A DNA stretch of 64,000 nucleotides. Origin: Hyperoplus lanceolatus (Eukaryota; Chordata; Actinopteri; Uranoscopiformes; Ammodytidae). A program made the position numbers and the translations under genes. The stretch lies in the NCBI GenBank assembly GCA_026929865.2, contig CM049403.1:20308001-20372000 (forward strand), read 5' to 3'. Below, in pieces: positions 24,160 to 36,774 of the stretch. How positions within the stretch are numbered: position 1 is the stretch's first letter; every line of letters begins with the position of its first letter. The notes beneath the pieces were generated by a model. It saw nothing but the letters and a program-made list of their open reading frames with translations, did not search any database and was not told the origin of the DNA.

Positions 24160-26474
24160 GTGGCTAGTGGCTAACTAAATCCTTGATAAATGCTTGCAAA
24201 AAGAAAAATACATTGTACAAAAGATTCATAAAAGCTAGGACACCAAAGGCGGAGTTAAAATATAAAACCTATCATAACAAGCTAAATAACATTCTCAGAG
24301 ACTGTAAAAAGAAATATTATGGTAAGTTGTTAGAAACAAATGCAAATCAACCCAAAAAATTGTGGGACATAGTAAATACAGTGTTAAGAAATGACAGCAG
24401 AATACATAATTATCCTCAGTATTTCCATGAAAATAACGTTAAGTTTGAATGCATGAACACTGCGGTAAATAAACTAAATGATTTTTTTGTTAATATTGGA
24501 CCTAATTTAGCAAAAAGGATCTGTGGGAAGAGTGTAGGGGAGTCTAGTGAAAACGAAGCGTCTCTTCAACACTCCTTGTTTTTGAAGCCAGTCGAGGCCA
24601 ACGAGATAAGGGAGATATTGCTTGGAATGAAAACAAAGACCTCTAGAGACGCGCTAGGGTTTCACATGAAAGTAATCAAATCAGTGCAAGAAACTATTAT
24701 TAAACCCCTAACACACCTTTTTAACCTATCTTTTCAAACAGGCATTTTTCCTTCTAACATGAAAGTAGCTAAGGTTATACCATTACATAAGAATGGTGAT
24801 GAACATTCATTTACTAATTATAGACCAGTCTCACTTTTAACACAATTTTCTAAAATTCTGGAAAAGTTATTCAGCAATAGACTTGATGAATTCATTACTA
24901 AACATCAACTTCTGTATGACAGTCAATTCGGCTTTAGAAAGAATCATTCCACCGCACTGGCCTTGGCTGAATCGGTAGAAATTATTAGTAATGCTATTGA
25001 TCACAAATTGTACTCTATAGGAATTTTCTTAGACCTCAAAAAAGCATTCGACACTATTAATCATGACATCCTTCTTAATAAACTGGAGAATTATGGCATT
25101 CGAGGTTTGGCACATGACTGGGTCAGAAGTTATTTACATGACAGGAAACAATTTGTGAAATTAGGGGAGTTCACATCGACATGCTTAGATATTGTTTGTG
25201 GGGTCCCTCAGGGGTCAATCTTGGGGCCGAAATTATTCCTGCTTTATATAAATGACATATGTAAAGTGTCAAAAGTCTTAAGGTTAATTTTATTTGCTGA
25301 CGACACAAACATCTTCTATTCGGGGAAAGATCTGAATAATATGGTTGCGATCGTAAACATTGAATTGACTAAGTTACATGAGTGGTTAAACCGAAATAAG
25401 TTATCACTAAATTTAGAAAAAACTAAATTCATGATGTTTGGCAGGAGAGCATCAGATGTCGCTGTAAAAATCAAGGTAAATGGGATTGAAATTCAAAGGG
25501 TCAAGCAACACAAAGTCCTAGGGGTAATAATTGACGATAAATTAAGCTGGAAACCACAAGTTAGCCATCTCAGGGGCAAAATAGCCAGGAGTATTTCTAT
25601 ACTTTGGAAAGCACAACATTGTTTCAATCAAAAGGCCTTACTTGTATTATACTGGAGTTTAGTTTCCCCACATCTGCATTACTGTGCTGAAATATGGGGA
25701 AACACTTACAAAGGTACATTGCACCCGTTGGAGATTCTTCAAAAGAAAGCAATACGAATTATTTACCAAGCCAATTACAGGGCACACACTAATAACTTTT
25801 TTATTGAAGGTAGAATTCTCAAATTACGTGATGTGGTAAATTACCAAACAGTACAAATTATTTACAAGGCTTCAAAAAAAGCCTTCCAAACAGTTTACAA
25901 GTAATGTTTGAAGACAGAGAAGTTTTGCATGATTTAAGAAGAAAAGATAAATTCACTGAGAAAAATATACGGACCACACTTAAATCCTTTTCGATTTCTG
26001 TAAAGGGTATTAAGCTGTGGAATGGACTTGATGAAGTTGTCACAGGGAGTTGCAGTTTGCGCAATTTCAAAGCAAATTATGTTTCAAAAATTATTGAAAA
26101 TTACAGACTAATAACCTGAGCACAATGTCAATGTCACTTACATATCAATATTGTAAAGAATAATACAGGCCAGCAGTCAGACTTGTTTTTGAATACTTTT
26201 GCAGAAGTGTTTTGACTACCAGTTAAGAAATGGAACAGGCCAAATACAAGGCCACTTCACACTTTATACACTTGGCATTGTCACAGAGAAACTGAACTGT
26301 GCTGAACTGATCTTAAAAGCTGAAGCAATTACATTAAAATTGATTGTGTATTGGACTGCAGATTCTTAAAAAAAAAAAAAAAAAAAAAAAAATGTATGTG
26401 TATGTGTATCTATGTGTATATGTATGTATATATACATATGTGTAAGTATGCATGTATGTATGTATATATGTATG

Positions 26475-26513
<39 letters not shown>

Positions 26514-26735
26514 CTATATATAAAAAAAATTGTTTTTTGTTTTATTTTTATTTTCTGTAACAGTAACTGTGTATCTGAATCCGAATTTGATGAAAATGGG
26601 GGCGGGACCTGATAAGCCTTTGGCTTCTTCCGTCTCCCTTCGGACAACACAAAGTATGATGTATGAATATTTGCAAGAGAAAATTGTGTATTGTGTGGAA
26701 TTGTCCGAAAGAATAATAAATAAATAAATAAAATA
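24160..26735 (+). mobile_element. 5'-truncated non-LTR retrotransposon (L2/Rex1/Jockey-type) with reverse transcriptase
   Basis: One frame (24183-25904) covers a nearly complete reverse transcriptase: HKNGDEHSFTNYRPVSLL, FLDLKKAFDTINHDIL, GVPQGSILGPKLFLLYIND, the catalytic FADD in LILFADDTNIFY, and the LEKTKFMMFG thumb region. The endonuclease half is absent, so it is 5'-truncated as LINEs usually are. After ASKKAFQ the frame shifts by one base in an A7 run; the next frame (to 26119) continues as SLPNSLQVMFEDREVLHDLR. The 3' UTR has the recalled GGGGGCGGGACCTGATAAGC block (26598 on) and ends in (AATA)n near 26716-26735. An A23 run and ATGT/TA microsatellite lie inside the UTR. No target duplication was identified. 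Confidence 0.85.
26369..26516. repeat. poly(A) followed by ATGT/TA microsatellite
   Basis: A run of about 23 A, then imperfect TATG units ending in pure TA. It lies within the 3' UTR of the LINE at 24160-26735. Confidence 0.9.
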
Positions 26736-27193
26736 TTGTGTGACATGGCCATCATTTGTATTGGACAAAAGTCATTTTCATAGCACTCCAGTATTGGCTT
26801 CCAGGTCAACCCTATGTTATCAATTTAATGTCTTCTCTCCAGGAATTAAAATATAGGCTAGTCCTGAATAACGGAAGTGTTTCAACTGTCTTTGAAAAAA
26901 ATTGCCCTGTTTGAAATGAGTAGGCCTATATCTTTTTTCTACTCAGTAATCATCCCTTTTCGTTTTTTCAACTGAAAATATAAAATTTCGTCCCCTGCAT
27001 GTTCAACTCCATTTATTCGCAACACCCAAATTTCCCTGAGGTGTGCCATTTTCTACTTCACACTGGAAATATAAAATTGTACCTCTACCTGGACAGTTCC
27101 TCGCCACTTCTCCTTTCAAATAATTTTTCCGTTCTACATTTTATGCCCTAAAACCATAATGAATTCCTGCAGTTATATCCTGTTACCCTCAAT

Positions 27194-28899
27194 CAGGGCC
27201 GTCCATAAGGGGTAGAAAGTGGGAAAGCTTTCTAGGGCCCAGTCTTTGGGGGGGCCCATGGTCTACTGAGGCCAACAACCTAACTGAGCCTAACATTATT
27301 TTTAACAGAAATATTCACTATAACCATTTAAAACTTGCACGACCATAACGACAAAACAAACATTTGAAATATTGTAACTTGGGTAAAATGACAATATCTA
27401 CTCCTCTGCTACCCTCCGCTTTATGTCCGTCCTGTGTGTGTGTGTGCAGGGGCGTTGCACCACATTCTGGGCCCCTATACAGGAAGTCCTGATGGGCCCT
27501 CTGAGAGGCGGTCTTACAATACAAACATGTAAACGCTATGTTTGTCTATAGTCCAAAACTTATGAGTGACTGGTCCCTCTCTGAGCCAGATAACAACATA
27601 ATGTTTCTATTGAAGAATAACCAAATCATTACGCATACTTGAACAAAACCCCTGGTATAATGACTCTTAATAACCATGCACACACACAGTGTTTCTCACA
27701 GGAATTTGGGAGACTGTGTCGTGGACCCTGGACCTTGTTGGGGGGTCGGGGGGAATGCTCCCCCGGAAGATTTTTTTTTAAATGTTAAAGTAAAATTCAT
27801 CAATCTGGTGCACTTTGAGGAGAAAACTAAGGCTAAATCAACTGTTTCCTATATAAGCTATTTAGTACTATTTTCTGGAATAATTTATAGACACAGAATG
27901 ACCAAAAAGCAGAAAGAAGAAATGTGCATTTTTAAAAAATCCAGTCAGCTTCAGGAATTTTTTCCCTTCGTTTGTATTTTTTAATGGCCCAATATAGGCC
28001 GGCGATCTTCGTAGTCCTGAACAATGTTATTTAAAAAATAACAAAAATTCCTAAATAAAAATGTTCTGGGCCTTCAAAGATCAGGGGCCTATATTGAGCC
28101 AGTAAAAAATAAAAATACGTTTTTATTTTTTTTGGGTGCAGCCCCCCTCTGCCTTGGGCCCCCCAAGCCTGTCCGCAGTCCGACGGCCCTGAACGTAACT
28201 GACGAAGTCAGATGCTCATAATTACCGAGTAGAAGTTAAATGCGTCATAATACAATTCAATGCAGCCTCTGAATGGGCGCATAGGCTACTGGAGCACTGT
28301 CAGACAGTAATATGTTTTAAACACATAGTCACTGTAGGAACCGTTGCTCTACAATGAACTGGCGACTTTTTTTTTATGAACTGGCGACTTGATCAGAGTG
28401 TAGCGCGGCCAGATGACAGCTAACGTAGGATTCAGCCTGCACCCCGTCAAAGGCAATGTTATGAATGAACAAGTAGCAGGCTAATTGTTTCAGCCTCCCT
28501 CTGTAGTTTTACTCTCACCATTCTTAGGAAAAAAGTTTTTGATGTCCTGGGCCCCTGCTCTGCTGCTTATACTCCTTGCCTCCTTCTCAACTCTTATCTG
28601 GTGTGCGAACTTGTGCTTTTTTGGGGGCATCCTCGCCCTGCTGGAGTTCGCTCGTGCTCACTTAATTCCAATGAGGAAGAACGAACCGCGGGGTGGACCA
28701 AACCATTTTTTAAGAAGGGGCCAAGGGGGTTATTGACATTATTAAAATTAGAATATCGTATGACTTGTGGCTTTGTTCACTGTTAGTTCACTGTATGCAT
28801 AATCATTTTGTCGTAGATTCTACTGGGGGCTGTGTGGGCCCTAGCTGGCTGTGGGCCCTTATAATCGTCATAACCTTTACCCCCTATACGACGGCCCTG
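27194..28899. mobile_element. cluster of nested hAT-like MITEs
   Basis: The left end reads CAGGGCCGTCCATAAGGGG. The right end at 28899, read in reverse complement, begins CAGGGCCGTCGTATAGGGGG, a good terminal match. A second right-type end (GACGGCCCTG) is at 28182-28191. Further hAT-style 5' ends, CAGGGGCGTTGC near 27448 and CAGTGTTTCTCAC near 27688, suggest two or more insertions into each other. No 8-bp duplications could be matched, and no transposase frame is present. Pairing of ends is uncertain. Confidence 0.4.
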
Positions 28900-29329
28900 C
28901 TCGGAGCTGCTTTAACTGTGTGTGCATTTTTGTTGAAGTAAGGGGCATATGTTCATCATGCTCATCTGGGTTAGCTTAGCTCATACCCCAGTAGCTAAGG
29001 GGAAGATGTAGCCTGCCTCTGCTGGCAGCAAGAAGCTAAACTAAACTAATCACTGAATACTCCTGTGTGCTTGTTGCAACTCTATTACTTACCACGTTAT
29101 GTTGCACATTGTGTCATTTTATTATTTATTTTCATTTCAATGCACAACAAATGGACACATCGTATTTTTTCCATGTCTAGAAAAACCCTTTAGAGTTGGC
29201 TTATTATGACACTGTAAGTGGATAAATATATTTGACACAAGATACACAATTCTGCAGAAAGTATGGAGAAGTACTACATGTTGGGCTAGGCCCCTCAATT
29301 ATTTTTACAATGGGCTTCCAGCTTTGTCG

Positions 29330-29395
29330 TAGCCTGGAAATCCAGACCCATATTAATTTGCCAGCGCCCGGCGGCAGGTCTGGATTTCCAGGCTA
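29330..29395. repeat. 66-bp palindromic MITE remnant
   Basis: TAGCCTGGAAATCCAGACC at 29330-29348 is the exact reverse complement of 29377-29395, with a 28-bp GC-rich loop. The same end occurs at 45673, so this is a dispersed family in the genome. Confidence 0.75.
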
Positions 29396-29969
29396 GCTTT
29401 GAAGCGCAGAGCACTGAAATCTTGTGATTGGATGCTATGAAGTGTAGCTTTTTTTATGTTTTTTTGGTGTGAAATAATTTTTTTCACTCTTTTTGTGACT
29501 ACCCAAATGTTTGATGGTTTGCTTTTTCAAACTGGTCATATTCAGATTCAGTTTGTGTAATGTGATTTTTTTTGTCTGAAAAATGAAAACAAAATGAAAT
29601 GGTTATTGGTAACACCTCATGATCAGAAAATAGTACATAATAGATCATTTAAAGTAGTAGTAGATTATGTTTAAAATAAATGTCAATCAAAAAATGTTTT
29701 CAAGTAATTTTATTTTTTATACAATGGTTATACAAAGCTTCAAACTAAATGTAGTTGATGTAGTAGGGGTAATATAAACTTCAAACAGTGATAATATGAC
29801 CATTCATCATTATCATAATAATACAATAACATTATAGTATGTGTAAATGTCTGCCATCCAAAACAAATCTTCTAAATACTGAACAACATTATCATGCTTT
29901 ATCAAAATTCAACACACATTTTAGTCTCAAGCTACACAAATGGAGACCCTTGAAACAGACAGCAGCTGT

Positions 29970-32900
29970 CTACTGACTGTATGCGTTTGCCCAGATAGCT
30001 ATGATGGTAATAAAGCTGACTGATATGAAGAGGATGTAGAGGCCAAACAGCAGGCGGTCTATGATGAAACCCACCTGCATCCACTCCTCCGAGCTCTGGC
30101 TTCCGCTCAGCTGCTGCTCCACCTTGTTGCGGATGGCTTGGATGTCCCTGCCCAGGCTCCTCAACTCCTGAATGGCCTTGCCCTCCGTGACTGAACCCCT
30201 CTCCTCTAGAGGGACCTCATCTGCTTGTTGCAGCGCTACCACAGGTATAATGTCTAGTTCTAAACAGAAAAAAAGTAGATTTACAAAATTAAAAATCATT
30301 CAGAAGTTACTTTGATTATATTTACTTTCTCAATGTTGAGTATGTGTGTAAACAATCACCGATCCCCCGATATGAACCGATACTATGACTTATTTTCTTA
30401 AATTTCTCATCAGATGTTTACCTGAAGCCTTTGGTTGATGAGTCTTCTGAGGCAGGCAAACAAGACAGCCCAGAAATTGCAGAACAAACACTTGGATCCA
30501 GCGAGGGATGGGAGAGTTTGCGGATCCACACAGCAGATTGGTGATGAGGATGGTCTCCACTAGACTGGCCACCATCAGAGCCAGGCAGATAGCGAAGAAC
30601 ACATCTGGCAGAGTAAGATAGGGGAGAGTGTGAGAGATAAGGCCAGAATCAAGAACGCAATGTCAGAATGGGTTACTAGGGCCACCTATGCTGGTCACAA
30701 ATTAAAACCTTGTCCATCCAAACATAGTTTGCACACAATCTGTTCATTAAATAGGGCATGGGAATTAAGATGGCTGCCAATATTAACACTTGCACCACAT
30801 TTCCATGTGTAGAAGATCTTGAGAGACATACAGATTTTCCTGAAATCTTGTGAACTATTTAAACTATTTGGACCCTCAACCCCCCTACATGCTGAAATGA
30901 TCAGAGGGAAAAACAGCTAACACTTTCCCTGTAAGAGCACTAAATTGCAGATTGGCTTTTCCATTAACTTTGTTCATTCATTAAGGCGAGACACCCCAGG
31001 TGAATAGGGATTTTTTTTTAACTTATAGATATCATCATGAAACTTTGCCAGTTGATTACTGACACTAACACAATTATTTTTTGTATTACATGTTTTTCTT
31101 TAGTATTATATTAAATATGCAAATATGGCAATATTTAACCAATTATGCGTAAATTTGGGTCATTTTTCGAGAAAAAAATTGAGATGTTGGATAAAGCCAG
31201 AGTTAAAATCTCTATTTTATTTTAACCACATATTAGTTTCTGAAGTTTTTACACAACAGATTTTGGATACAGCCTTTTTTCATTTAATAAATCAAAAAAG
31301 ACTATGTACATGTCTTAGAAATGCATTTTCGGCATGTTTTTAGGAGGAAAATGTATCATAAATCAAACAATTAACAATATATTAACAAATCCTTGTGTAA
31401 AAACCTTTAAAATAGTGCTATGAATGATCATAGAAAGTTTGGTTGATGTCAGTGGTCTAGAAGTTGAGATATCTTTCGCAGAGTATTGGAAAAAGCTCAT
31501 TTTGAGAAAACGGCCGTTAAAGATAAAAACGTGAATTCTGCTGATAATCACTGATTATAGCTAGAGTAATTTATTGAATTAGGCCCTACACCCCTCAATG
31601 CCATATAGGCCTACCACTGCTTAACATATATAAACCATAGCATAGTAACATTTACATCCACATGCTAATTTAAACGTGGTTAATTCATTATTAGCCACTG
31701 TCTGTCAACCTGCTCCTGTCGGCACAGACGCTCTCTCTCCCTACCATCTCCCCTCTGATCGTCTGACAGTCTGTGTCTCTCCGACGTGATCGGCGTGATT
31801 TACATGTCTTTAACACTTCTCCCCTTCAAATGGCGATCATGTAATGTCCGTAGCCAATTGATTAAGTATTTTTTTTGTCTTGGTTTGGCATATTTTCGAC
31901 GTTTTTCCCATTTTATTTTGTGATTTTCGAGCTACCCGGGGCTAGCATCACGTGATGCCTTTTAGCGAATCACATCGTCAGAAATGTGCATTAGCCAATG
32001 AGGTCGCTTTCCTAGCATTGAATCCCTCCTCACACTTTCACGATTGGTTACTGATAAAAAGGAAATGACCATATTTGGATCAGATAACGTTGTTCTTGAG
32101 ATTCAGAGCTTTCCAACAGTACCATGGTTATTATGATTCATACAGCGGCCGCGGTGCTTTATGTTACGTTAGAATGCTCACTTTTGACGAATTTAGGAGC
32201 AAAATACAGACGCAAGCAGTCAAAGTTTAGTAAAATAAACACCTAAAACGTATATTTTGGACCTTTTATCCATACTAGTATGAAAGAAGACATGTTATGG
32301 AAGCTAAATAGACACAAATCTCAAAATTGACCAGTGCTTCAAAAAACGATGTTTTTGCCTGCCGTGTCTCGCCTTAATCATAATCATGCATATAAGCATC
32401 AGGAGATAATGTTAATCATCATTGCATCATTCTTCACATTTTTGACCACAAGGGAGCTATCAGTCAAATGATGCCTGATACTTATTACTAAAACAGTGGA
32501 ATAAAACAACAGCAACACATAAAAGAAAGCTCGAGATGTAATAGATTTCAATAAATAAACAGAGAGAACTTTTGCTGTGTCCGAACAACACTGACTTATG
32601 AGAGGTATGGTGTTTCCAGTGATAGGCAGCAGGTCATTCATGATGAGCAGGAAGACAGTGTAGCCCAGGATGAGGGTCATCTTGAAGGAGGATCGGTCTA
32701 CGCTCTGGGGAGGCAGCAGGAAGCTGAAGAGGTCCACTGTGATGAGGAAGCAGCTGGGGAGCAGGAGGTTCACCACATACAGCATGGCCCGGCGCCTCAC
32801 TCTGACCTGCAGAAGGAAGGAAGAAAAACAAAAAAGACTTTCAGTAAAATCAAGCAGTGTTGTTTATTGTTATGTGTAAGCTATAGGTATTGGTTATTTA

Positions 32901-35339
32901 TAGGTCCTTTTTTTATAACTTATTCAACATGACCTAACAGAATGCAGAAAGTCTGCATTATTAAATACATTTAAATTAGCGTGAAAAAAAGTATATTGTC
33001 ATGTATTTGAACTTAATAATGATTAGACAAACCACCAATGTTTTCATTACGTGGGAAAATAATTAGTCAGCGGAACATGTTATAGCCCTTGGATGAGAAA
33101 AATTAGCTGTGTGTGAGTGCCACATTTTTTAAAAACATTTTGAACATGTTATGCTGTTGAATAGTGTAGTCACAACTTGATCCACATAGAGTTTGTGTAC
33201 TGTAGATGCACAAATCAAGATTGGAACGATATATTAAAAAATAAATAATATAAAAGTGAATAAAGAAACAGCACAACATACGTTAGCTTTGATTCAACCC
33301 AAATATACACTTAGCCACACACCAACTGTCCATTTACTCCAATTTACAGAATTCACCATCAACCTACATGAAAAATAAGTTCATCAATGTTTCCACCATT
33401 AGGAAGTTCTATAACGTATTTGACGGAGGTGATATCCAGCAGCTCCCACTCCCCCATGGTGGTCATAACCGCCTTGGATCTATTTGTAATCATTTCTCCA
33501 GACCTTCCCAGTAAAATCTTTATGTCCGTCTCTGGGGAAAGGAGAATAGAGAAACTTATTATATCGTTAAGGCCAAGACGAGCTAATTTGTTGTTTGTCA
33601 CTTGCTCGTTACTTTCTAATGTGCAATAGATATTCCTTCCTCCGACATTACTCATGATTACAAAGTTTACTGCCTGCCTATTAACAGTTAAGTTTTTCTT
33701 AGAGTTTTGTCTTAAAGGAACATGCCTTACCAAAGTGCATGTAGGAGTTGAAAGTCATAGTGCAGTTCTGTATGTCAAAGGGGAAGGTGTAGATATCAAG
33801 GTTGCAGGAGCTGACAACTTTGACTGGATGAGAATCGTGCACCCTGCCATCACTATACAGGTACACATACGGGACCTCAGGAGCTGTGTTTTCATCCATA
33901 CTGCAAGACAGGAGCAAGTAGAGGAGTTATGAGTGAAATGCCAAATGATCGATGGCATGTATAAAAATGCTGAACAGACCCAGTTGATTGTAATTTTGTA
34001 TGAGCAAAAAAAATCCTGGCACTCACAATTCATTGATCACAATATCTGGCACCCAAAACTTGTCTCTGGGAAGAGAAATCGTGTCGGTGCCGCACTGGAT
34101 TGGGTCCCAAGTAACAAACTCGTTCATCCACCGCTTAAACAAAATAACTGCCATCAGTGCACAGAGCATGCATGCAAATGGTCTGCTTTTTTATTTATTT
34201 TTTGCTTTTTTGAAGTAATGATCACAGTACTTCAGACACAAATCAACCATCCCACAATTATCCTGAAATGACCCTCTAAAATGAAGACGGAGGACTGCAG
34301 TACTTACATAATTTAGCCAAAGGTAAGTCTTCAAGATTTGAGTCTTCTCATCCTGGAACACAGAAAGATCTACTTATGGCAAAAATAATGACTGTTACTA
34401 TGTGTGTTTTGGTTACAATATGCTTTTTAAGTAAGTCTCAGACAGTGGAGCACAGTAACATGGAGAATAAAGGTAATTAAGGTTTGATTTGAATGATAAA
34501 CAGTGGTGACTCATTAATTGTATCAATATAATATACTGTAGATGATAATACATTATACAGTTTTCCTCCTGATATAGAAATTACATCATATTGTGAAAGA
34601 TGTTCATGCTAATTGATCAATGGTACAATGCACATACAAGCTCAGGGTACTTTAAAATGGTACTTATCAATATCTACTGAGAGTTGAACATACCACTCCT
34701 AGTATCCCATACATGGTGAAATATGTGGTGACATTGGTGGGGGTTGTCAGGTTCATGACGGGCCGTATGGAGCTTAGGTTAAAGACTGGAGTCAGAGCTT
34801 TGAGCAGGGCAGGTTGGTTTGGTTGAGAGCAGTTCATCTCGATGGCACTACATAGACCTGACAAGAGGATTCAGAAAATCGAAAAGTACAGTCTCAAACA
34901 TGCATGTGATTTGAACAAAACAGCTGACCTTTTATCTCAGTTTAGTGTACATTCTCTTGCACTGTTGCCACTGTTTGTTGCTGATGGTTCTTTGGTTATG
35001 ATTTTTGAGAACATATTTCAAAGTACATCATCATGCCTGATACTCAATGTAGTACTTATCAAAAAACTTACCCGGAATGAGTATGAGAAACATGACCAGA
35101 GTGAGTCTGACTGAAGGAGGGAGACGCTAGAGTAAAAAAAAACACAATAACAATTGTTTCAATTGAAGAAAAAAGAAGGAGAAAGAAAACGTTGGAAACA
35201 CTAAGGTTGAGGGATTGATTAGTTACGAAACATAATTGATTACAGTTACCTGATGCTGTAATGAGCCTAAGAAATAATGCAGAATAAGCACCAGGAGAAG
35301 ATACTTTACCTTCTGTGTAGTATCCTTTGAAGTCATCAT
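29970..35339 (-). CDS. 5-HT3-receptor-like Cys-loop ligand-gated cation channel subunit
   Basis: A plasma-membrane pentameric channel subunit. Exons 5' to 3': 35339-35310, 35126-35072, 34857-34694, 34352-34308, 34133-34027, 33900-33731, 33531-33368, 32806-32596, 30604-30422, 30259-29970; total 1419 nt, 472 aa, frame intact. Residues 1-32 form a signal peptide ([14 protein letters not shown] core). The extracellular domain has WVPDIVINE (loop A) and the Cys-loop C166-C180 with FPFD inside. M1 is about 252-276, M2 about 283-305 ([15 protein letters not shown]), M3 about 316-340, M4 about 445-467. An Asp before the M2 Arg keeps the acidic -1' ring typical of cation selectivity. The intracellular M3-M4 loop is short. 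The loop B Trp of 5-HT3A (TSW) is Tyr187 here (NSY), and the loop C Tyr pair is missing. Teleost databases call such genes 5-HT3A/HTR3-like; a zinc-activated-channel relative is an alternative. A minus-strand AATAAA at 29714-29709 is about 255 nt past the stop. Confidence 0.9.
30985..32373. mobile_element. TTAA-flanked DNA element in the channel gene intron
   Basis: Ends GGCGAGACAC and the reverse complement GTGTCTCGCC, each next to TTAA (30981-30984 and 32374-32377). It is 1389 bp with no recognisable transposase, hence non-autonomous. TTAA duplication suits piggyBac or Kolobok; short terminal repeats do not decide. It makes up most of the roughly 2-kb intron between the exons at 32596 and 30604. 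Confidence 0.65.
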
Positions 35340-36774
35340 GTCGGAAGTTAAATCTTTATTTTCCTTCAGTTGTCAGACGAAAACCGGTTCTTCAGGATGA
35401 CACGTCTGCAGATCAGGCAAAAAATAATAATCCCACTGCCGTATGGGAACATTTGCTTTTAATTGCCAATGGTTTTAACAGAAGAGTCATATAACTAGAC
35501 TGCTGGGCTCACCCATTGCCAGGCATGAAAAGGCATAACCACTACTCACCTGGCTACCTTGCAAGACTAAATTGATCCCTATAGTGGCCAATATATACAT
35601 AGTGTCTCTGTAAGCCAAGCGTGATGTGGACAAACCCCAGGCAAATGATGCGGAAAATGGAAGACATTGGTAGGCAGCTACTTTCCCTGCAAGTGGTTTC
35701 ATACAAAGCAAAGATGAACCACTGCGGCTCTCATGTACCGCAGTGCGTGAGTTGCAGATGGCGAAGACTGACCACCACTGGCATGAGAGTCACACCCACT
35801 GGTCAGATGCAAATAAACAGTGGATGGCCTTAGAGAAACATATGTCCTCCTGTGTCACCCCCAAACCCCTACACACCAACCTTTTCTGCTTGTGCTAAAC
35901 AAAATGTCACAACGTGGTAGGCCTACTCTGAGGAACTTAAAGTGTACTTCAATGAAACAGAATCAGCTCATTTAAGCCTCGCATTGAATTTGTGACTATT
36001 AGGAAGGAGACTGCTGGCTATCAAACATTCATTTTAGTAGGGTTCTTTTCAGTCACATAGAGGAACCAATACAGCCTTGACCTTTTGCTTTGAATAATCT
36101 ATTTATGACGCATTAAGCAGTGTTGGCTATCTTATCTTTGTCTGTTCCACCCTTCTGATATTGCCAACCGTTATGACTTTGCAGTTATTGCTCTTTTGTG
36201 AGTCACAACTTAACACTGTCTCGTACACAAAAAAACAGTGTACATCATCCCATTTTCTAATATTCTCACCTGAACATGTTGAAACATTACATTCTAATAT
36301 GAATTATTCTGCTGTTTACAGATAAGTTACCTTAGTGAATCCTGTATACTATAAGTGTCAAAATCCATTGACAAGCCTCCATCGTCTCATTTAATGCCAT
36401 ATATACACATTGAACACTAAATAAATCAGAAAATAAAATTTTGTTTTTCTTGTATGAGCTTTATTTATCCATAACATAGCATTCCCCTTTGGAAGCTTGT
36501 TGAATTATTTTAAGACAGATTCATAATATAGCCTACTGATAGGGAAACTTGAACATGAACAAAACATGAACTTATATATTTTATAAAGATGACAGAAGCA
36601 GTAGAATGTAATGAAACAGAATGACAGGAAGAACGTCTTACAATTGATGCTTTGCTAAAAGGAACTTCGTCATAAAACGACAATTACACTCTAACTGTAA
36701 ATATAAATATTTAGATTATATTAAATATTATTTTATATATTTTTTTTAAATACTGACTTAAAAGCAAAATTAGC
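35340..36774. other. intergenic, channel gene promoter side and RTP 3' UTR
   Basis: No gene recognised. It holds the upstream region of the Cys-loop channel (35340 on) and, at its right end, the 3' UTR of the RTP gene with a minus-strand AATAAA at 36475-36470, about 300 nt after the RTP stop. AT-rich; no TATA box or factor site is claimed. Confidence 0.5.

Noticed and set aside
26351-26809. Tyr/Ile/His-rich frames on both strands
   Set aside because: Translation of the ATGT/TA microsatellite and poly(A) in the LINE 3' UTR.
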